Notes: a model not told the origin generated them from the letters alone. Numbered from the stretch's first letter, positions 12,275 to 23,470 are shown. The stretch is DNA of 64,000 nt from Triatoma infestans (GCA_011037195.1 JAAEAF010000258.1:186001-250000), one strand, 5' to 3'. Translations and numbers: made by a program.

Positions 12275-12868
12275 GAGGGAAGGAAATAGCTATGTAAATT
12301 AGCGTACTGACTCGTACCGTGCGGAGGACTCGGGTTCGAGTCCAGCTACCACTTAGATTTTTTCTTCCTAGGTGCCTCTACAGCTCACTGTAGATTGTTT
12401 TGTCAGCCATAGACAGTGATGGACAGTGTTGTCTGTGTAATGACATGGCAAAGTCATAGCAATGTCAAACCTTCACAACAATAACAAAGAAAGAATAATT
12501 TACAACTAGTGGCCTAGCCAGCTGTCTGACTTCAAGAACAAGGCCGCGGCTAAACAAACAAACCAAGGGTAAATACCCTTACATCAAAGCAAGCACCGCA
12601 AAGGCTGGCCACTGACCTAAATCGGTGGTCACCAAACTAACCAAGGTCGCACACTAGGACAGAGGTCTTGGTGTGAGTGTGGCCAACACTCGGATGTCTT
12701 GGTGTGAGTGTGGCCTACACTAATATATAAACTTCGCCCGATTGGAAGAGAGATATTATGTCATTACATCTGTAACGAGAGAACGCTGTCCCAAAGCCGG
12801 CAGTGCACTGAGAATGCTCCGAGCGCCTATGTTGACGCGCCTTAAATTAAAACCAAAAAAAAAACAAC
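12275..12868 (+). mobile_element. tRNA-derived SINE-1, copy 2, split by an LTR insertion
   Basis: The head carries a well-kept Pol III B box within CGGGTTCGAGTCCAGC (about 12331-12346), followed by the family TTTTTTCTTCCTAGG block. The body is interrupted at 12436-12768 by an LTR-like insertion and resumes TGTAACGAGAGAACGCTGTCC...GCCGGCAGTGCACTGAGAA, ending in an A-rich tail near 12868. The clean resumption on the far side of the insert shows the SINE is older than the LTR. Confidence 0.85.
12436..12768. mobile_element. Solo LTR (family C), 333 bp, inserted in a SINE
   Basis: Begins TGTAATGACAT and ends ATGTCATTACA, perfect 11-bp inverse ends with the TG...CA termini of LTRs. The flanking TCTG at 12432-12435 and 12769-12772 is a 4-bp target duplication, and removing the insert restores the SINE consensus. 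A TATA-like AATATATAA lies at about 12722. The interior has a direct repeat of CTTGGTGTGAGTGTGGCC (about 12668 and 12699). No coding region, so it fits a solo LTR left by LTR-LTR recombination; a small TIR element with 4-bp duplication is the alternative. Confidence 0.82.
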
Positions 12869-12872
12869 AGTT

Positions 12873-14228
12873 TTAACGGAAACTTCCATCCATTAAAAAT
12901 TCCTAAAATCAGTCAAGAAAAAAAACCTTCATGACGACAAGAGACAATCTGCTGCAAGGCTTTACAACACAGAATTACATCTGCTATCAATATTATTATA
13001 TGAATGCCCTGGGTACTTCGTATAATAGACGCGTCACACCTTACCCACCGTTATGGAACTCTAAATAAGTTTATATTCATTGCTCTAGTTAGATTTTGAT
13101 CCATACTAGATAAATTAGATAAATAATTGTCGTTCGCAAAGCATTTTTGCTTAATACACTGAACACTAGACATTTAATTTTGTTTTTACTTCATTTTTTT
13201 TCTTTTTGTCTTAATGCGCAGATGCTGAGTTTAAAACAGATAAAAATAATTCCCTTCACAGACAGCATTGAGAAAAATGTTTTAGACATCACTTTAAGTA
13301 TTAAAATCAGAATTTAATGGATAAAGAAACAGTTGGACGTTTATTTTAAAAACTTCTGACCGATATTCGATCATGCGGAAAAGGGATGTTTAGAAGTTCA
13401 AAATGCATAATTCTTGCTGTTACACCATCTTTCCAAATTAACTATTTTTTATAATATATTAAATCAATATTGAAGAACAATTTTTTTTCTTTTTATCTTA
13501 ATCCGCAGATGCTGAGTTTCTGTTTGAATGCGCTTCCTGTTAATTATCTGGCATTTAGGCTTGAGATTTTCCGTGACATATTTCTTTTTTACAACCAAAT
13601 TGCAGCGCTATTAATTATACTCAAATTATAATTTCTGCTTACGTCAATTTGGCAATTTAGAATGGTTCCCATCAACGACGTCTTCAACAATATGTATATA
13701 AAGGCAGTTTTCTGATTACTTGCCCAACTGAGTTCTGATTTCCATTGTACGCATTCATGGCCTCTGGAATTGGTTTGTGATTAATTTGAATTTCTATGTT
13801 GTGGAAACTTGTTCGTTATTAAAAAAAAAAAAAAATTATTAAAACCTAAATTATTCTTATAACCTGCCTGCATTGAATCAAGTAAAGGCAATTTACTTGT
13901 GTATGCCCGGACTTTTTGTGCACGACTTGATTTATGTTAAGTTGGAACTTCTGATTTTTAGTTTGAAATAGGTTTGAAATCTAGGAATTGGAACACATTT
14001 CTATCATTCTACATGTTCCGGACAATCATAAACCAGTTTGAGGATCTATTGGGATAAATATACATTATTTTAAGCGGCAAGACTTGCTGTATCAGTTTAG
14101 ATATTGAAGATTACTATAAGTTATAGATTATTCAAATTGTATTTTTTTCGTTGCACTACAGTTAGTTGCTGATCAGAGTGAGATGGAAGGCTTAGTTTTA
14201 AGACAAAAAGTAAATGAAAGAAACGAAA
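12873..14228. other. AT-rich DNA with one spaced direct repeat
   Basis: A 30-odd-bp block containing GCAGATGCTGAGTTT occurs at about 13195-13236 and again at about 13482-13525, about 290 bp apart. No gene recognised. Confidence 0.5.
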
Positions 14229-14423
14229 TGAAATGTTCTGATTGGCCTTATGCGCTGATGATCTTGCACTGTATTCTACCTCATTTAGGACTGACATAAT
14301 AGCTAACAGACTCACTGAAGGACTTAAGATGATCTTAAAATACTGCCAAAAATAGAAACTTAGCAACAGCAATGACAAGACTGAAGCCATCATGTCCATT
14401 AAACGTAGACCATACATTACACG
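14229..14423 (+). pseudogene. Jockey-type reverse transcriptase fragment
   Basis: The plus frame reads ADDLALYSTSFRTD...LKMILKYCQK, then a stop, then SNSNDKTEAIMSIKR. This is the RT catalytic (Y/F/C)ADD box, with the downstream lysine/asparagine motif of non-LTR retrotransposons (N..KT.AI.F). Only about 65 residues survive, with at least one internal stop, and no flanking endonuclease or RNase H could be traced. The longer minus-strand ORF over the same bases is a shadow. Confidence 0.72.
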
Positions 14424-15254
14424 TTACGTCACAACTAACGGTACTGTTTGTCTTTGAAATCTTCGTATATTTTCCTTTTGTAAATTTCAAACTAAATATC
14501 AAAGTTTAAAAACCTAAAACTTGTTCTTTTTGGAATGTTCACAAAGGGATCGAAATTCTACAAAAGAACTAAATTCCTAGAATATAGTTTTTAAATTCAT
14601 TTTGATCTTTTTATCAATTTACACTCCATTCATTTATTTATTAAACACAAGAAAAACTGAAATTTTCTTTTCATCTCTGTTGTTCATTTCCTAGTTATTG
14701 TTTGTGTACAAACTTTAGCCTTTTGTAGTTTATGGAACCTTTGTGAATAGAAACAAGTTTGAACTTTAATTAGTTTACAAAAAGGGTTATTAAAAATTTT
14801 ATGTATAAACAAACAGAGTAAGTTTGTAAAGTTGAAGTTTGATTAGAAATTAGACTTTAATGAACCTTTATTTTATTAAAATTTATTATTATCACAGATG
14901 AAATTATTTTTGACATTAAACAACATAACAAATGTAAAAAAAAATTAAAAAAAAAAAGTAATTTAATTCCAAACATTAGTAGTAAAGAAAGACTATGGAA
15001 ATAATGTAAACCACTCCATAAAGGAAATTAAGTTGTGTTCGTGTTCCGACGATATGGATATTCACTGGAATCAAATGGATAGAATGAGGACGACCAGATT
15101 ACATGCAACATTAATTCAATTGTGTGACCATTTTCTAAAATGTCAATACTATTTTATCACTGAAAATATCATTTTATTCTTATAATTTTTTTTTCTTCAA
15201 CACACTTTTACTTACTTTACCGCTTTCTGTAAAAGAAAATGTGGTGAAATTTTG
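14424..15254. other. AT-rich DNA, nothing recognised
   Basis: No gene or repeat family recognised. Confidence 0.45.
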
Positions 15255-15290
15255 AATTTCTCTTATTGTGTAAGAGAAAGTAATGCGATC

Positions 15291-15620
15291 GGTAATAGGA
15301 TTTGAAGAGAGGGATTTAAAGCAGAGAGAGAGACACCAACAAAATTGAGAATCTCACTCGCTAGTTCGGCCAGACTAAAGTGGGAAACCCTGTGTATGTA
15401 CAGCTATGCTAGGCCTACAGGAGAGTCTTTAGAACAGTTTGTACAGCAGTTACAACGCGTCAGCAATCAACTTTCTCTTTACTCAGTTTAAATCTCTAAT
15501 TTCTATTTATGTGTAAAGTCCTGGCAGTTTGTTTTACTTTCTCATTATACAGTGTTCACCATTTTTTTGGTTTATTTCTTCTCATAAAGCCTATTCTCTC
15601 TCGTTCTCATACCAATTATA
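15291..15620 (+). mobile_element. Solo LTR-A, 330 bp
   Basis: Aligns along its whole length with the copies at 23471 and 34161: (T)GTAATAGGAT start, AGAGAGGGATTTAAAGCAGAGAG, AGTGGGA..C.CTGT, CAACGCGTCAGCAA, AGTCCTGGCAGTTTGT and an (AT)TATA end. Start and end are slightly mutated. The flanks GATC (15287-15290) and GATA (15621-15624) agree at three of four bases. It sits in the 5' end of a HINE copy. Confidence 0.78.
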
Positions 15621-15648
15621 GATAGTTTTCGAAACTCAAATTTTCGAA

Positions 15649-16859
15649 CCATTAGTTTGGATTTAGACGCCACCATTCTACCATACAACAAACTCACCGC
15701 GTCGTAGACACCATTGCATCCCTCCCTTGAGAAGAAGGAGTGCTGTTTGGGGGCTTTCCTTGATGTGAAGCAGGCCTTCGATCGAGTATGGCACCCTGGG
15801 CTGCTCTGGAAACTTAAGGGCATCCTTCCAGCCACTTATTATCTTATCCTAAAATCTTACTTATCCGATAGGTATTTTCAAGTACAAATCGGATCATCTT
15901 TCTCTCCTTTCAATCATTTCGAAGCTGGAGTGCTGCAAGGCAGCATTCTAGGTCCTATCCTTTATTCAGTATATACTGCAGACATCCCAACACATCCTGA
16001 TACCATCCTTCTCACCTATGCGGATGATACTGCTATCCTGTCTTCCAATAATGATCCCGTAACAGCCCATAGAAATCTACAAACCCACCTCTCCTCCCTA
16101 GAAAATTGGTTCAAAAAATGGGTCATTAAACTTAATGAAAATAAGTCCCAAAACATTACCTTCACTCTACGTCGCATTACTCTTCCCCCAGTCTACTACA
16201 ACTTAATTCCCTTACCAGTGGTCAACGTTGCTCGCTATCTTGGGCTTTACTTAGACCGAAGACTTACATGGAATCCTCATACAAGACTGAAAAGACTAGA
16301 ACTAAACAGACGCTTTCGACAACTTAAAAGACTACTGGACAACAGATCTAAACTCTCCCTAGACAACAAAAGATAATTTATACATCTATTTTAAAGCCTA
16401 TCTGGGCGTACGGTATAGAACTATGGGGTTCAACCAAACGCTCAAATCTCCAAAGACTCCAATCCCTACAATCCCGAATCCTCCGTAACATTGTGAACGC
16501 TCCTTTTTACGTCTCCAACCGAACCATACATACTGATCTTAATATACCGTTCATTGCTCAAGTCGCCCAAACCCGTTACAGGAAATTCCATATTAACCTA
16601 CAGACTCACACAAACCCTTTAATTCAACACCTGGCTTCCCGAACACTTCCTAATAACCCTCCTAGACGTCTTAAAAGACAATGGCCTCGTGATCTCCTCT
16701 CAAGTGAAGAGAGTGAATAGTGATTCTTTATAGTTTTGGAGTGTTACCATTGGGTAGCTTCTCCACTCATTTTGTAATGTATGTTCTTTGTATGATTGTT
16801 ACTTATAGCGCTCTCGCGCTGATTGTAGCATGAATAAATATTTAAAAAAAAAAAAAAAA
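15649..16859 (+). pseudogene. 5'-truncated Jockey-clade LINE (RT C-terminal half)
   Basis: Encodes the second half of a Jockey-type ORF2: FGFRRHHSTIQQ, LDVKQAFDRVWHPG (RT motif A), GSILGPILYSVYTADIPTHP, YADDTAIL (motif C), RYLGLYLDRRLTWNPHT, then NPPRRLKRQWPRDLL near the C-terminus. It resembles the minus-strand element at 36809-41200 but differs at many residues, so it is a separate subfamily or an older copy. Frameshifts near 15718 and 16375 and an early stop disable it. It ends with AATAAATA and a poly(A) run at 16844-16859. The flanks TTTTCGAA and ATTCCGAA may be a decayed target duplication. Confidence 0.9.
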
Positions 16860-16945
16860 TATTCCGAAATTGAGTTTAAACTGGGAATCTATATTTTTAG
16901 ATACATGGAGATCGAAAAAATGTGTTTAGCGAATGATCATATGAA

Positions 16946-17983
16946 GGTAAACAAAATATCTTTATTTTTTTTAAACCCCTCCCCCCCTCGGAGTTTCCCC
17001 AAATAAGGATTTCCTCACCAAACTAGGTTAGATGCATATTCTAGATGAAATCTTCTCTTCATTTCCACACATCCCTATTCAGTGCATCCTCCTCCAACAG
17101 ACCGTATCCCATCATATATTCTTAACCAAATCTCGGCCTTCCTCTCTTCCTCCTGCCAACATTATCCCATTACATCATCAATTTCGGTATCCCTGTTCGT
17201 ATCTCCTAGTTTCTATTTTGCTCTGGACTGTTTTACTAGCATCATTTCTGATTTTTTTTTATCTAATCTAGACTTTCTAGCTGCCTTGCGCCAGAAATCC
17301 ATTTCTTTAGCAAGTAACCTTCTTCGCTCTCGAAATCCCACATGTTACAGATGCTCATATAGCATAAAGAAGCTTATTTATACCGCTCAAAAAATTGTTT
17401 CTGGCGGATTCTTTAGGAAAAGTAAATTTATTTATTTCAAATTTTATGGGGATTGGTTCGATGTTATTGGGACTCCCTTCTGGATTTCACTGTAATCACT
17501 TCAACTTTTCTTTTTTTCAGGAATGCCGTTAGTGTTTGTTATTAATAATGAATCGTGAAAAAAAATATAACATAAGGAAAGCTGAACAATCCAGCTATCC
17601 CAAAATATTACCAAAATATAAATTTCCCTAGAAAACGATTCATATAAATATTATAAGATCATAATGATATATATATTATAATTATATAATGTTTTTTTTT
17701 GTCGAGGCGCTTAACCTTTAGAATTAACTTTTCATATGGTATTTATCTGTCTGGATTGTTCCTAACATTAGGTCATAATAAATATTTATATATATATTGA
17801 AGTATCACTGCATCAATTACAACAACCTAAAAAGATTCATATTCTTAAAGAATTGTAATGTTTTGCTCACTCTGCATTCATTAACATCCAGTGTTTTTTT
17901 TCCTCATTGGAATATTTAACTTCCGCTCACTCTAGTGGTATATTACGAACAGTCAATGGTAAGTCGCAATTGTTATATATATT
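16946..17983. other. AT-rich DNA, nothing recognised
   Basis: ORFs at 17032-17495 give no recognisable motif. Small (AT)n tracts near 17670 and 17790. Confidence 0.45.
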
Positions 17984-18085
17984 GGTGCCCTTTCCCTCGA
18001 AACAGATAACTAAACGTCGTGTTAACATGGTATAGCCTATTCGTGATCTTGCTAAAACAATTTCTTGTCCGTAACAGTTACTCAT
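17984..18085 (-). pseudogene. Jockey-type LINE C-terminal scrap
   Basis: The minus frame reads QEIVLARSRIGYTMLTRRLVI, closely matching the VVLARLRIGHTMLTHSYLF text of the LINE at 56468-57342. It is a short relic of the post-RNase H region of a Jockey-related element, without a traceable 5' or 3' end. Confidence 0.75.
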
Positions 18086-18203
18086 ATTCCTTGAAGTTGT
18101 AATGGAAGCCAGAAATTATATTATAAATATAATTTGAAGAAATGATTAGTATAATATAATATGATTTGAGAGAAAAATGCAAGTTGGTTAGCAAAAAGGG
18201 TAA

Positions 18204-18452
18204 AACCCAAGTAGAAGACCACCGTTACACAAAGAGTTCATAGAACTTAGTCACCTTTGTCTTTATGCCCCTTTTCACAGGGGAGGATTTGAACTACCAA
18301 AAGAAGGCATTCTTTCAAAGGAGAGTCTAAATTCTGCATTCAAAGAGACATTCTACCGTATTAATCAAGAATTCAACACAGAGCCAGTTATAAGTAAAAT
18401 ATTTGAGTTAAATCAATCTAGTTACTACTTATTCGATTCTGTGCATTTATAA
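18204..18452 (+). other. Unrecognised 82-codon open frame without ATG
   Basis: This frame is open from a TAA at 18201 to a TAA at 18450 and has a balanced, protein-like composition (for example LHKEFIELSHL, FELPKEGILSKESLNSAFK), unlike the low-complexity frames around it. There is no start codon. I do not recognise the family. It may be an exon or a relic of a TE protein. Confidence 0.3.
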
Positions 18453-19620
18453 ATTAATTCAAGATTCACAATTAATGGTAAATTTACTAATATAATATAT
18501 AGTTAAATTATTTATTTAAAAGTAGTTCTTATTCTCTATTTATAATACTTCTACTCTATTTTAAACATACCAACACACAGGCCCTTTAGAAACACGCTTG
18601 TGCTACATTACAAACATACAACAATACACATCACGCCAACTACATTTCAAAGCAATCTTAGTACTTTATAATTTATTTGTGAATGTTTAGAGATTCGCAT
18701 TCACTCTTCCAAACGTCTATTAGCTTTTTTTACTTTTTAGTTGATTTCTCCATTCATAAGGCAGGACAAATGTGATTTTCTTTTTCAGCAAGTCGAAAAA
18801 ACTGAGTAGAGTCGAATATATTCAGTAGAGTTCACAATTCTGATTAAAGAATTTGAACGAGAAACTTTATATTGAATCCATGATTGTACATAAATGATAT
18901 TATATTAGTTTCAGATTTCCTCTATACTTTTTGCAAATTGTTAGTAATCATGAAAACCATGACTACCTACAGCAATTTCCCCAGCAGCTAAAACTTTGGA
19001 TTATAATAAAGTTTTGATTACCTTGAAAAAATTATTTATAAATTATTTAATTAAATGGAAAGCAAGAAATTAATTAATAATGAAATTTGTATAATAATGT
19101 AATTATAACTTTCATTTATTGAATCACGAAGTTCCTGGGGCATTAATCTATAGTTAATCTAAAAATATTTTAATCTTACCCAGAGTGTATAATTTTTTTT
19201 TTTTTTTTTTTAAAGCAACGACGGCTACACTAATTAGCATCCCTTAATTACAGTTTTAACACCATCATTTGTTCTTGTTGATTGACGTTTCATCGATATT
19301 CACGAGTTATTATTTCTACAGCAAAACTTGACTTAGAAGTTTATATAAATATATTTCTAATTTCTGTTGTTCAATAAATAAAAATTAAAAAAATTAAAAA
19401 AAATAAACATGAGCTGAAAGAATCACTAAGTTTGGAAAGAATCGTTCATATACAAAGTCTGAAACAGCAGTAGGATGAAAATAGAATATATTCCACTTAA
19501 TTATCTAATCGACTGCCTCCATTTATTCTGGTATTTCTCTATTAATTATTAAGCATAATGTTTCTTATTGGGTTGGCCACTTCTTTCTGTCACTGCCGGT
19601 TTTCCACACTAAGAATGCGA
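18453..19620. other. AT-rich DNA, nothing recognised
   Basis: No gene or repeat family recognised; a long T run lies at about 19193-19212. Confidence 0.45.
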
Positions 19621-19832
19621 TAAGGGAAGGATTAGCTCAAAGGTTAGAGTGTTGGATTCCCACATGGAGGAGCCGGGTTCAAGCCCAGTGCTACTCTTAG
19701 ATTTTTTTCTTCCTAGAAGCCTTTACAGCTTACTATCCAGTGATGGACAGTGTCGTCTGTAGCTCTGAGAATACTGTTCGGACGCCGGGAGCACTGAGAA
19801 GGCTCCGGGCGCCAAATGACAAAAAAAAAAAA
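19621..19832 (+). mobile_element. tRNA-derived SINE-1, copy 3
   Basis: The head has both Pol III promoter boxes: A box in GGATTAGCTCAAAGGTTAGAG and B box in CCGGGTTCAAGCCCAGTG. It continues with TTTTTTTCTTCCTAG, ATGGACAGTGTCGTCTGTAG, GCACTGAGAAGGCTCCGGGC and a poly(A) tail. The GACGCGCCTTAAATT block before the tail is missing, so the A-tail begins earlier than in other copies. Confidence 0.85.
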
Positions 19833-20031
19833 GTTATCTAGGTAAGATAAATAGTTGTAGTCACTCTAATTGCTGTTTGTAAATTCAATGATTATGTGTA
19901 AAGTGTTGTAAGGAATATAAGACAGGTGTTGATAGTTAAATTAGAGTTTATCTGCGAGTATGTTAAATCTTTATAGTTCTTTCAGGTCTTATTATATGCA
20001 TTTAGGTGCGTCGGGGGAGTCAGTATGTTTG

Positions 20032-20345
20032 GGCTAACAGCAACCAATGAGAGATCACCAACCAAAGACAGTAAAGAGAAGAGAAACAAACCCAAGCTAT
20101 CTCGACTGGAGTGGGAGAAACTGTATAAACACAGCGACGGACAGTCCAGAGATATACTGTTGAGGACAGTTCAATACAGCCAATCGCTACGTGTCATTAC
20201 CCATTTACCACTCTACCTTAACCATTCTCTTCTGTAAAGTCCAGGCAGTCTGTGTCTCTTTATTAATATATTAGTTAACCAGTGTTAACAAAGTCAATCT
20301 CATTTCATCAACAAGACCCAAATTCTCTCCACCTAACACATTACA
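20032..20345 (+). mobile_element. 5' LTR of a Ty3/gypsy-like element (family B)
   Basis: Aligns with the solo LTR at 46674-47014: (TG)TAACAGCAACC start, AGTAAAGAGAAGAGAAAC, CTGGAGTGGGAGAAACTGTATAAACACAGC with a TATA box, AATCGCTACGT, AAAGTCCAGGCAGTCTGTGT, AACCAGTGTTAAC, TTCTCTCCACCTAACACATTACA end. The first bases are mutated. It is followed by a leader and gag remnant, which makes it a true 5' LTR rather than a solo LTR. No target duplication could be seen. Confidence 0.8.
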
Positions 20346-20925
20346 CCTAACATTAGTGGCAGCGTTGAACGAATCCCGCTTCAGCTTTCCAAGAAAAAAA
20401 GGTAAGTCATTTATTTTTAATATTACATATTCACAATTTTTTTTAATATTTATTTTCACATTTATTTCTATTTTCTACTTATTCTTAAATTTAATTATTT
20501 TGTACCTTATCGACTTTTTCGTTTATGAAAAGAGCCGATATCACCAACATATTAAAACAACATAAATTCCCAATAGGCGGTAATTTATTAGTTTTGAAAG
20601 AACGCTTATCAAAAATTAATAAAATGGCAACCTATACAATTGACGGGCAACAAAAAACTGCCGATGATACCGTCTCGTATCAATTGCCTTAAGTTGCAAT
20701 ACGGCAAATCCCGTAAATATTAGAAATCTCTAAAATATAAATAATTTACCTATATTCAATGGATCGCACAACAGCGATATTTCGAGCTTCATAAACCAAC
20801 TCAATAATTACAGTGTCCTCTCTGGTTGGTCTGACGCGGACAAATTGGAAATTTTAATACTCAAATTAACTGTCCCGCAAAGATTTATTTTGACACGTTT
20901 AAAAATCAAGTTTAACAAAATCAAT
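20346..20925 (+). pseudogene. Leader and broken gag of the family-B LTR element
   Basis: After the LTR, TGGCAGCGTTGAACGAATCC (about 20357) has the TGG start expected of a tRNA primer-binding site. An ATG at 20525 opens 55 codons ending at 20692; its ADITNILKQHKFPIGG...LLVLKERL text resembles a SAP-type helix-extension-helix motif. A second piece at about 20743-20918 reads LPIFNGS...ISSFINQL...LSGWSDADKLEILILKL, the usual start of a gag matrix/capsid region in gypsy-like elements. The frame is broken between them, and no protease, RT or integrase follows. Confidence 0.72.
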
Positions 20926-20974
20926 CTCATTTCATCAACCAGATTAATTCTCTCCGCCTAACTCATCCATTATA
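20926..20974 (+). mobile_element. 3' LTR end fragment of the same element
   Basis: Matches the last about 50 bp of LTR-B (AATCTCATTTCATCAAC, AATTCTCTCCGCCTAAC, CATTATA end). It joins gag sequence directly, so one internal deletion removed the rest of the element and most of the 3' LTR. Confidence 0.7.
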
Positions 20975-21115
20975 CGACTTATAGTTAGACTGCATAATAT
21001 TTTAGGCTTCTATTCTTATGAAAAGTTTTCAGATAGAAACCGCGTGAATAGCACTATGGGCGAAACGTTGGTTTATAGTAAACCAATGAAGCGGTCCAAA
21101 AACTCAGTTTTTTTT

Positions 21116-22005
21116 TTTTTTTAATGAAATTTTGCCACAAAAAACTTAATCTGTAGAAAAATGCACTTCCTTTTTAACTGATATTCTTCAAAATTTTGAA
21201 TTCTAGCAACGTTTCTTATCAATATTAAAGAGGTGGTAGAATCATACATTGTACTGAATTGTTTACTTTAAGGAAAGCTTAACGCTCTCCCAGAATCCCC
21301 CACCCACCAGGAAATTAATTTTCCCTAAGGAAATGTTTCAAATAAAAGTAACAGATATTTCTGTGAGTAGATATTATAACGAATTTTAAAGAAAATCGTT
21401 AAAGGCCGTTTTCGAGAAAAATCGCAAAAAAGTGCAAAAAAAAATTTCTATGTAAAGTCGCACACATTCAGTTCATGAATTTTATTTGAAACCTTCGTGT
21501 TACATGTGATGATAGAATCAAAATGGAATATCAGGTTCTTCCTGATTTTTCCTCTATGAGATATATATTGATAAAATACAGACACACGCTCACACTGACG
21601 ATTTGCTGAAAACAATTTTTCGTACTCTGGGGAAATCGAGAATGCGACTTTACTTAATAGTTTTTGCAGTTTTTCACGGCTTCCTTGAGAAAAAAAAAAC
21701 AACGATTTTCTTTAAACTTCATATACTATCTGCATATAAAAATATGTATTTCTTTTATTTTTTTGTAATATTTTCCTGGGTAATTGATTTTTTGGGGGTG
21801 TTATGAGGTAACAGTAGCGTTAAGCTTTTCCTTAACTAGAAAAGTAAAAAAAAAGTTAAAGATGCGATAAAAGTTGGTAGGATTGGTGGACTCCCCTCAT
21901 AATTAAGTAAGTGTAAAATAAGTAAAAATATAAAATAAAATAAAATAGGGGGGGGGGATATTACACAATTACAATACTTCCTGTTATTAGGAGTAAGAGA
22001 AAGTA
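21116..22005 (-). mobile_element. HINE-like repeat, diverged copy
   Basis: On the minus strand it begins at 22005 with ACTTTCTCTTACTCC, AGGAAGTATTGTAATTG and then diverged internal units (AGAAAATCGTT, AAATGTTTCAAATAAAAGT, GCACTTCC). The left boundary is uncertain because the 3' hairpin was not found. Confidence 0.6.
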
Positions 22006-23046
22006 AAAAGATATTATTGTGTAGAGAACAATGTTTGGAAGTTTCTTCCCGTGTTATACACTGTAAGAAGTGAAATAAATTTCGGTTATTCCAGTTAATG
22101 AGAAATGTTATTTGTGTGCGTGTGTGTGTGCTGTATATATTGTGTTGTGTGTATTCCAGAGGAATTGTTAATCTTGTCCTGAACATCCTTTCATTGTTGT
22201 TGTAAAGAGAACACACTCGCCTCCTTTGTAAAAGAGAAGGAGAATGGGGGATGCAAAATGAGAATAATATAGCACATAGATAGAAAAGGAGTTGGGACGT
22301 CCCATCCAGGGACGGCTAGTGTTTTGCTGGCGTCAATTCCATTGTCTACTAGACAATAGGAATTGTAGTAGAAAAGGACAGAGTGAGAGAGAAATGAGAG
22401 AACCCTTGGGTGTTGTGGAGATATTGTAGTATATAGGAGGGGGTGGGTATATATATATATAGCTTAAGTGAGAAGAAAACCCCCTTACTACCAAACTGAT
22501 GTGCTGCAGTGATTGTTGTTTACTACTCCACTAGTAAACTAGCCTAACTGGTTAGGGGTATCACGGCTGAAAGTGAAAGAGAAAGGACTACAGAAATGGG
22601 TTTGGAAACTTAGTACCAGCAAAAAAGGTAGGTTCCTTCTTTGGGAAATATACAACAGTACAGAGGCTTTGGTCAGCCGAGTGTTAATTGCCAAACACAG
22701 TTCTGGTTACTTGGCCATAACCATTATTCATTCTAAATTTGGGGAAAACTATTTTAGGTGACTAATCTACTAGACTAGGGCTACACATAGTTGAAGAACA
22801 GGGCGCCTAAAGATATAGAGATGAAGTTTACACATTTCTTTTTATACAAGAATATAATCCATTTCAATAATTATAATGCTTTTAAGAAATATCTTTCACT
22901 TTTAGTATTAAGTAATAAGTTGGTTTTGTATAAATATCTCTCTGTCTGAAATGATTATTCGTTTCAGTTGTTCTTCACAATTATGTTTATAATAAATCAA
23001 AGGATTTAGCTGCCAGCCAACTAGTATCGACTGGTCAACCAGTAGA
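22006..23046. other. AT-rich DNA, nothing recognised
   Basis: Contains a small (AT)n tract near 22450. The short ORF at 22573-22761 has no recognised motif. Confidence 0.45.
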
Positions 23047-23236
23047 TTTTTTTTTTTTAATTTAAGGTGCGTCAACATCTATGGTCTCTCGTTACATACA
23101 ACAACGCCCATCACCGGACAGTAAGCTGTAGATGCTCCTAGGAAGAAAAAATCTAAGGGTAGCACAGCTGATCTCGAACCTGGATCCTCCCGCATGGGAG
23201 TCCAGTACGCTAACCACTTAGCCATTCACTTCCCTA
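23047..23236 (-). mobile_element. tRNA-derived SINE-1, copy 4 (internally deleted)
   Basis: The minus strand keeps the tRNA-like head, the TTTTTTCTTCCTAGGA block, CGGTGATGGGCGTTGT and the CCTTAAATTA plus poly(A) end (T run at 23047-23058). The CGGCAGTGCACTGAGAAGG block seen in other copies is deleted. Confidence 0.82.
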
Positions 23237-23470
23237 TATCAACCAGTATTAAAAAAACAAATTAATCAGTTTTGAAATACTCATACGACTTTCTTTTATT
23301 CCTGTTTACATTTATATATAAAATAACTCCTGTATACTCCTTTATAAATAACTCCTTTATTATTTATATATATAAAATGATAAATTTTCTTTAAACAACA
23401 TACCCATGTGTCCTAGATAAATATAGAAGGAAGGGAGACAAGTACCCACCCAGGCAGGGAGTAAAAGTTA

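Larger units (their letters stand above)
15255..16945 (+). mobile_element. HINE-like repeat, split by LTR-A and a Jockey LINE
   Basis: The family start (TTTCTCTTA...GTAAGAGAAAGTAATGCGATC) occupies 15255-15290. A short family piece with TCAAATTTTCGAA follows the LTR at 15621-15648. The next family block (TTCCGAAATTGAGTTTAAACTGGG) resumes at 16861 after the LINE poly(A). The pieces are collinear with intact copies, so one HINE copy was the target of both later insertions. The 3' part is lost or too diverged past about 16945. Confidence 0.7.

Noticed and set aside
15605..15648. LINE coding similarity extending into the end of LTR-A
   Set aside because: A few residues fit by chance, but the DNA aligns better to the LTR end and a HINE piece.
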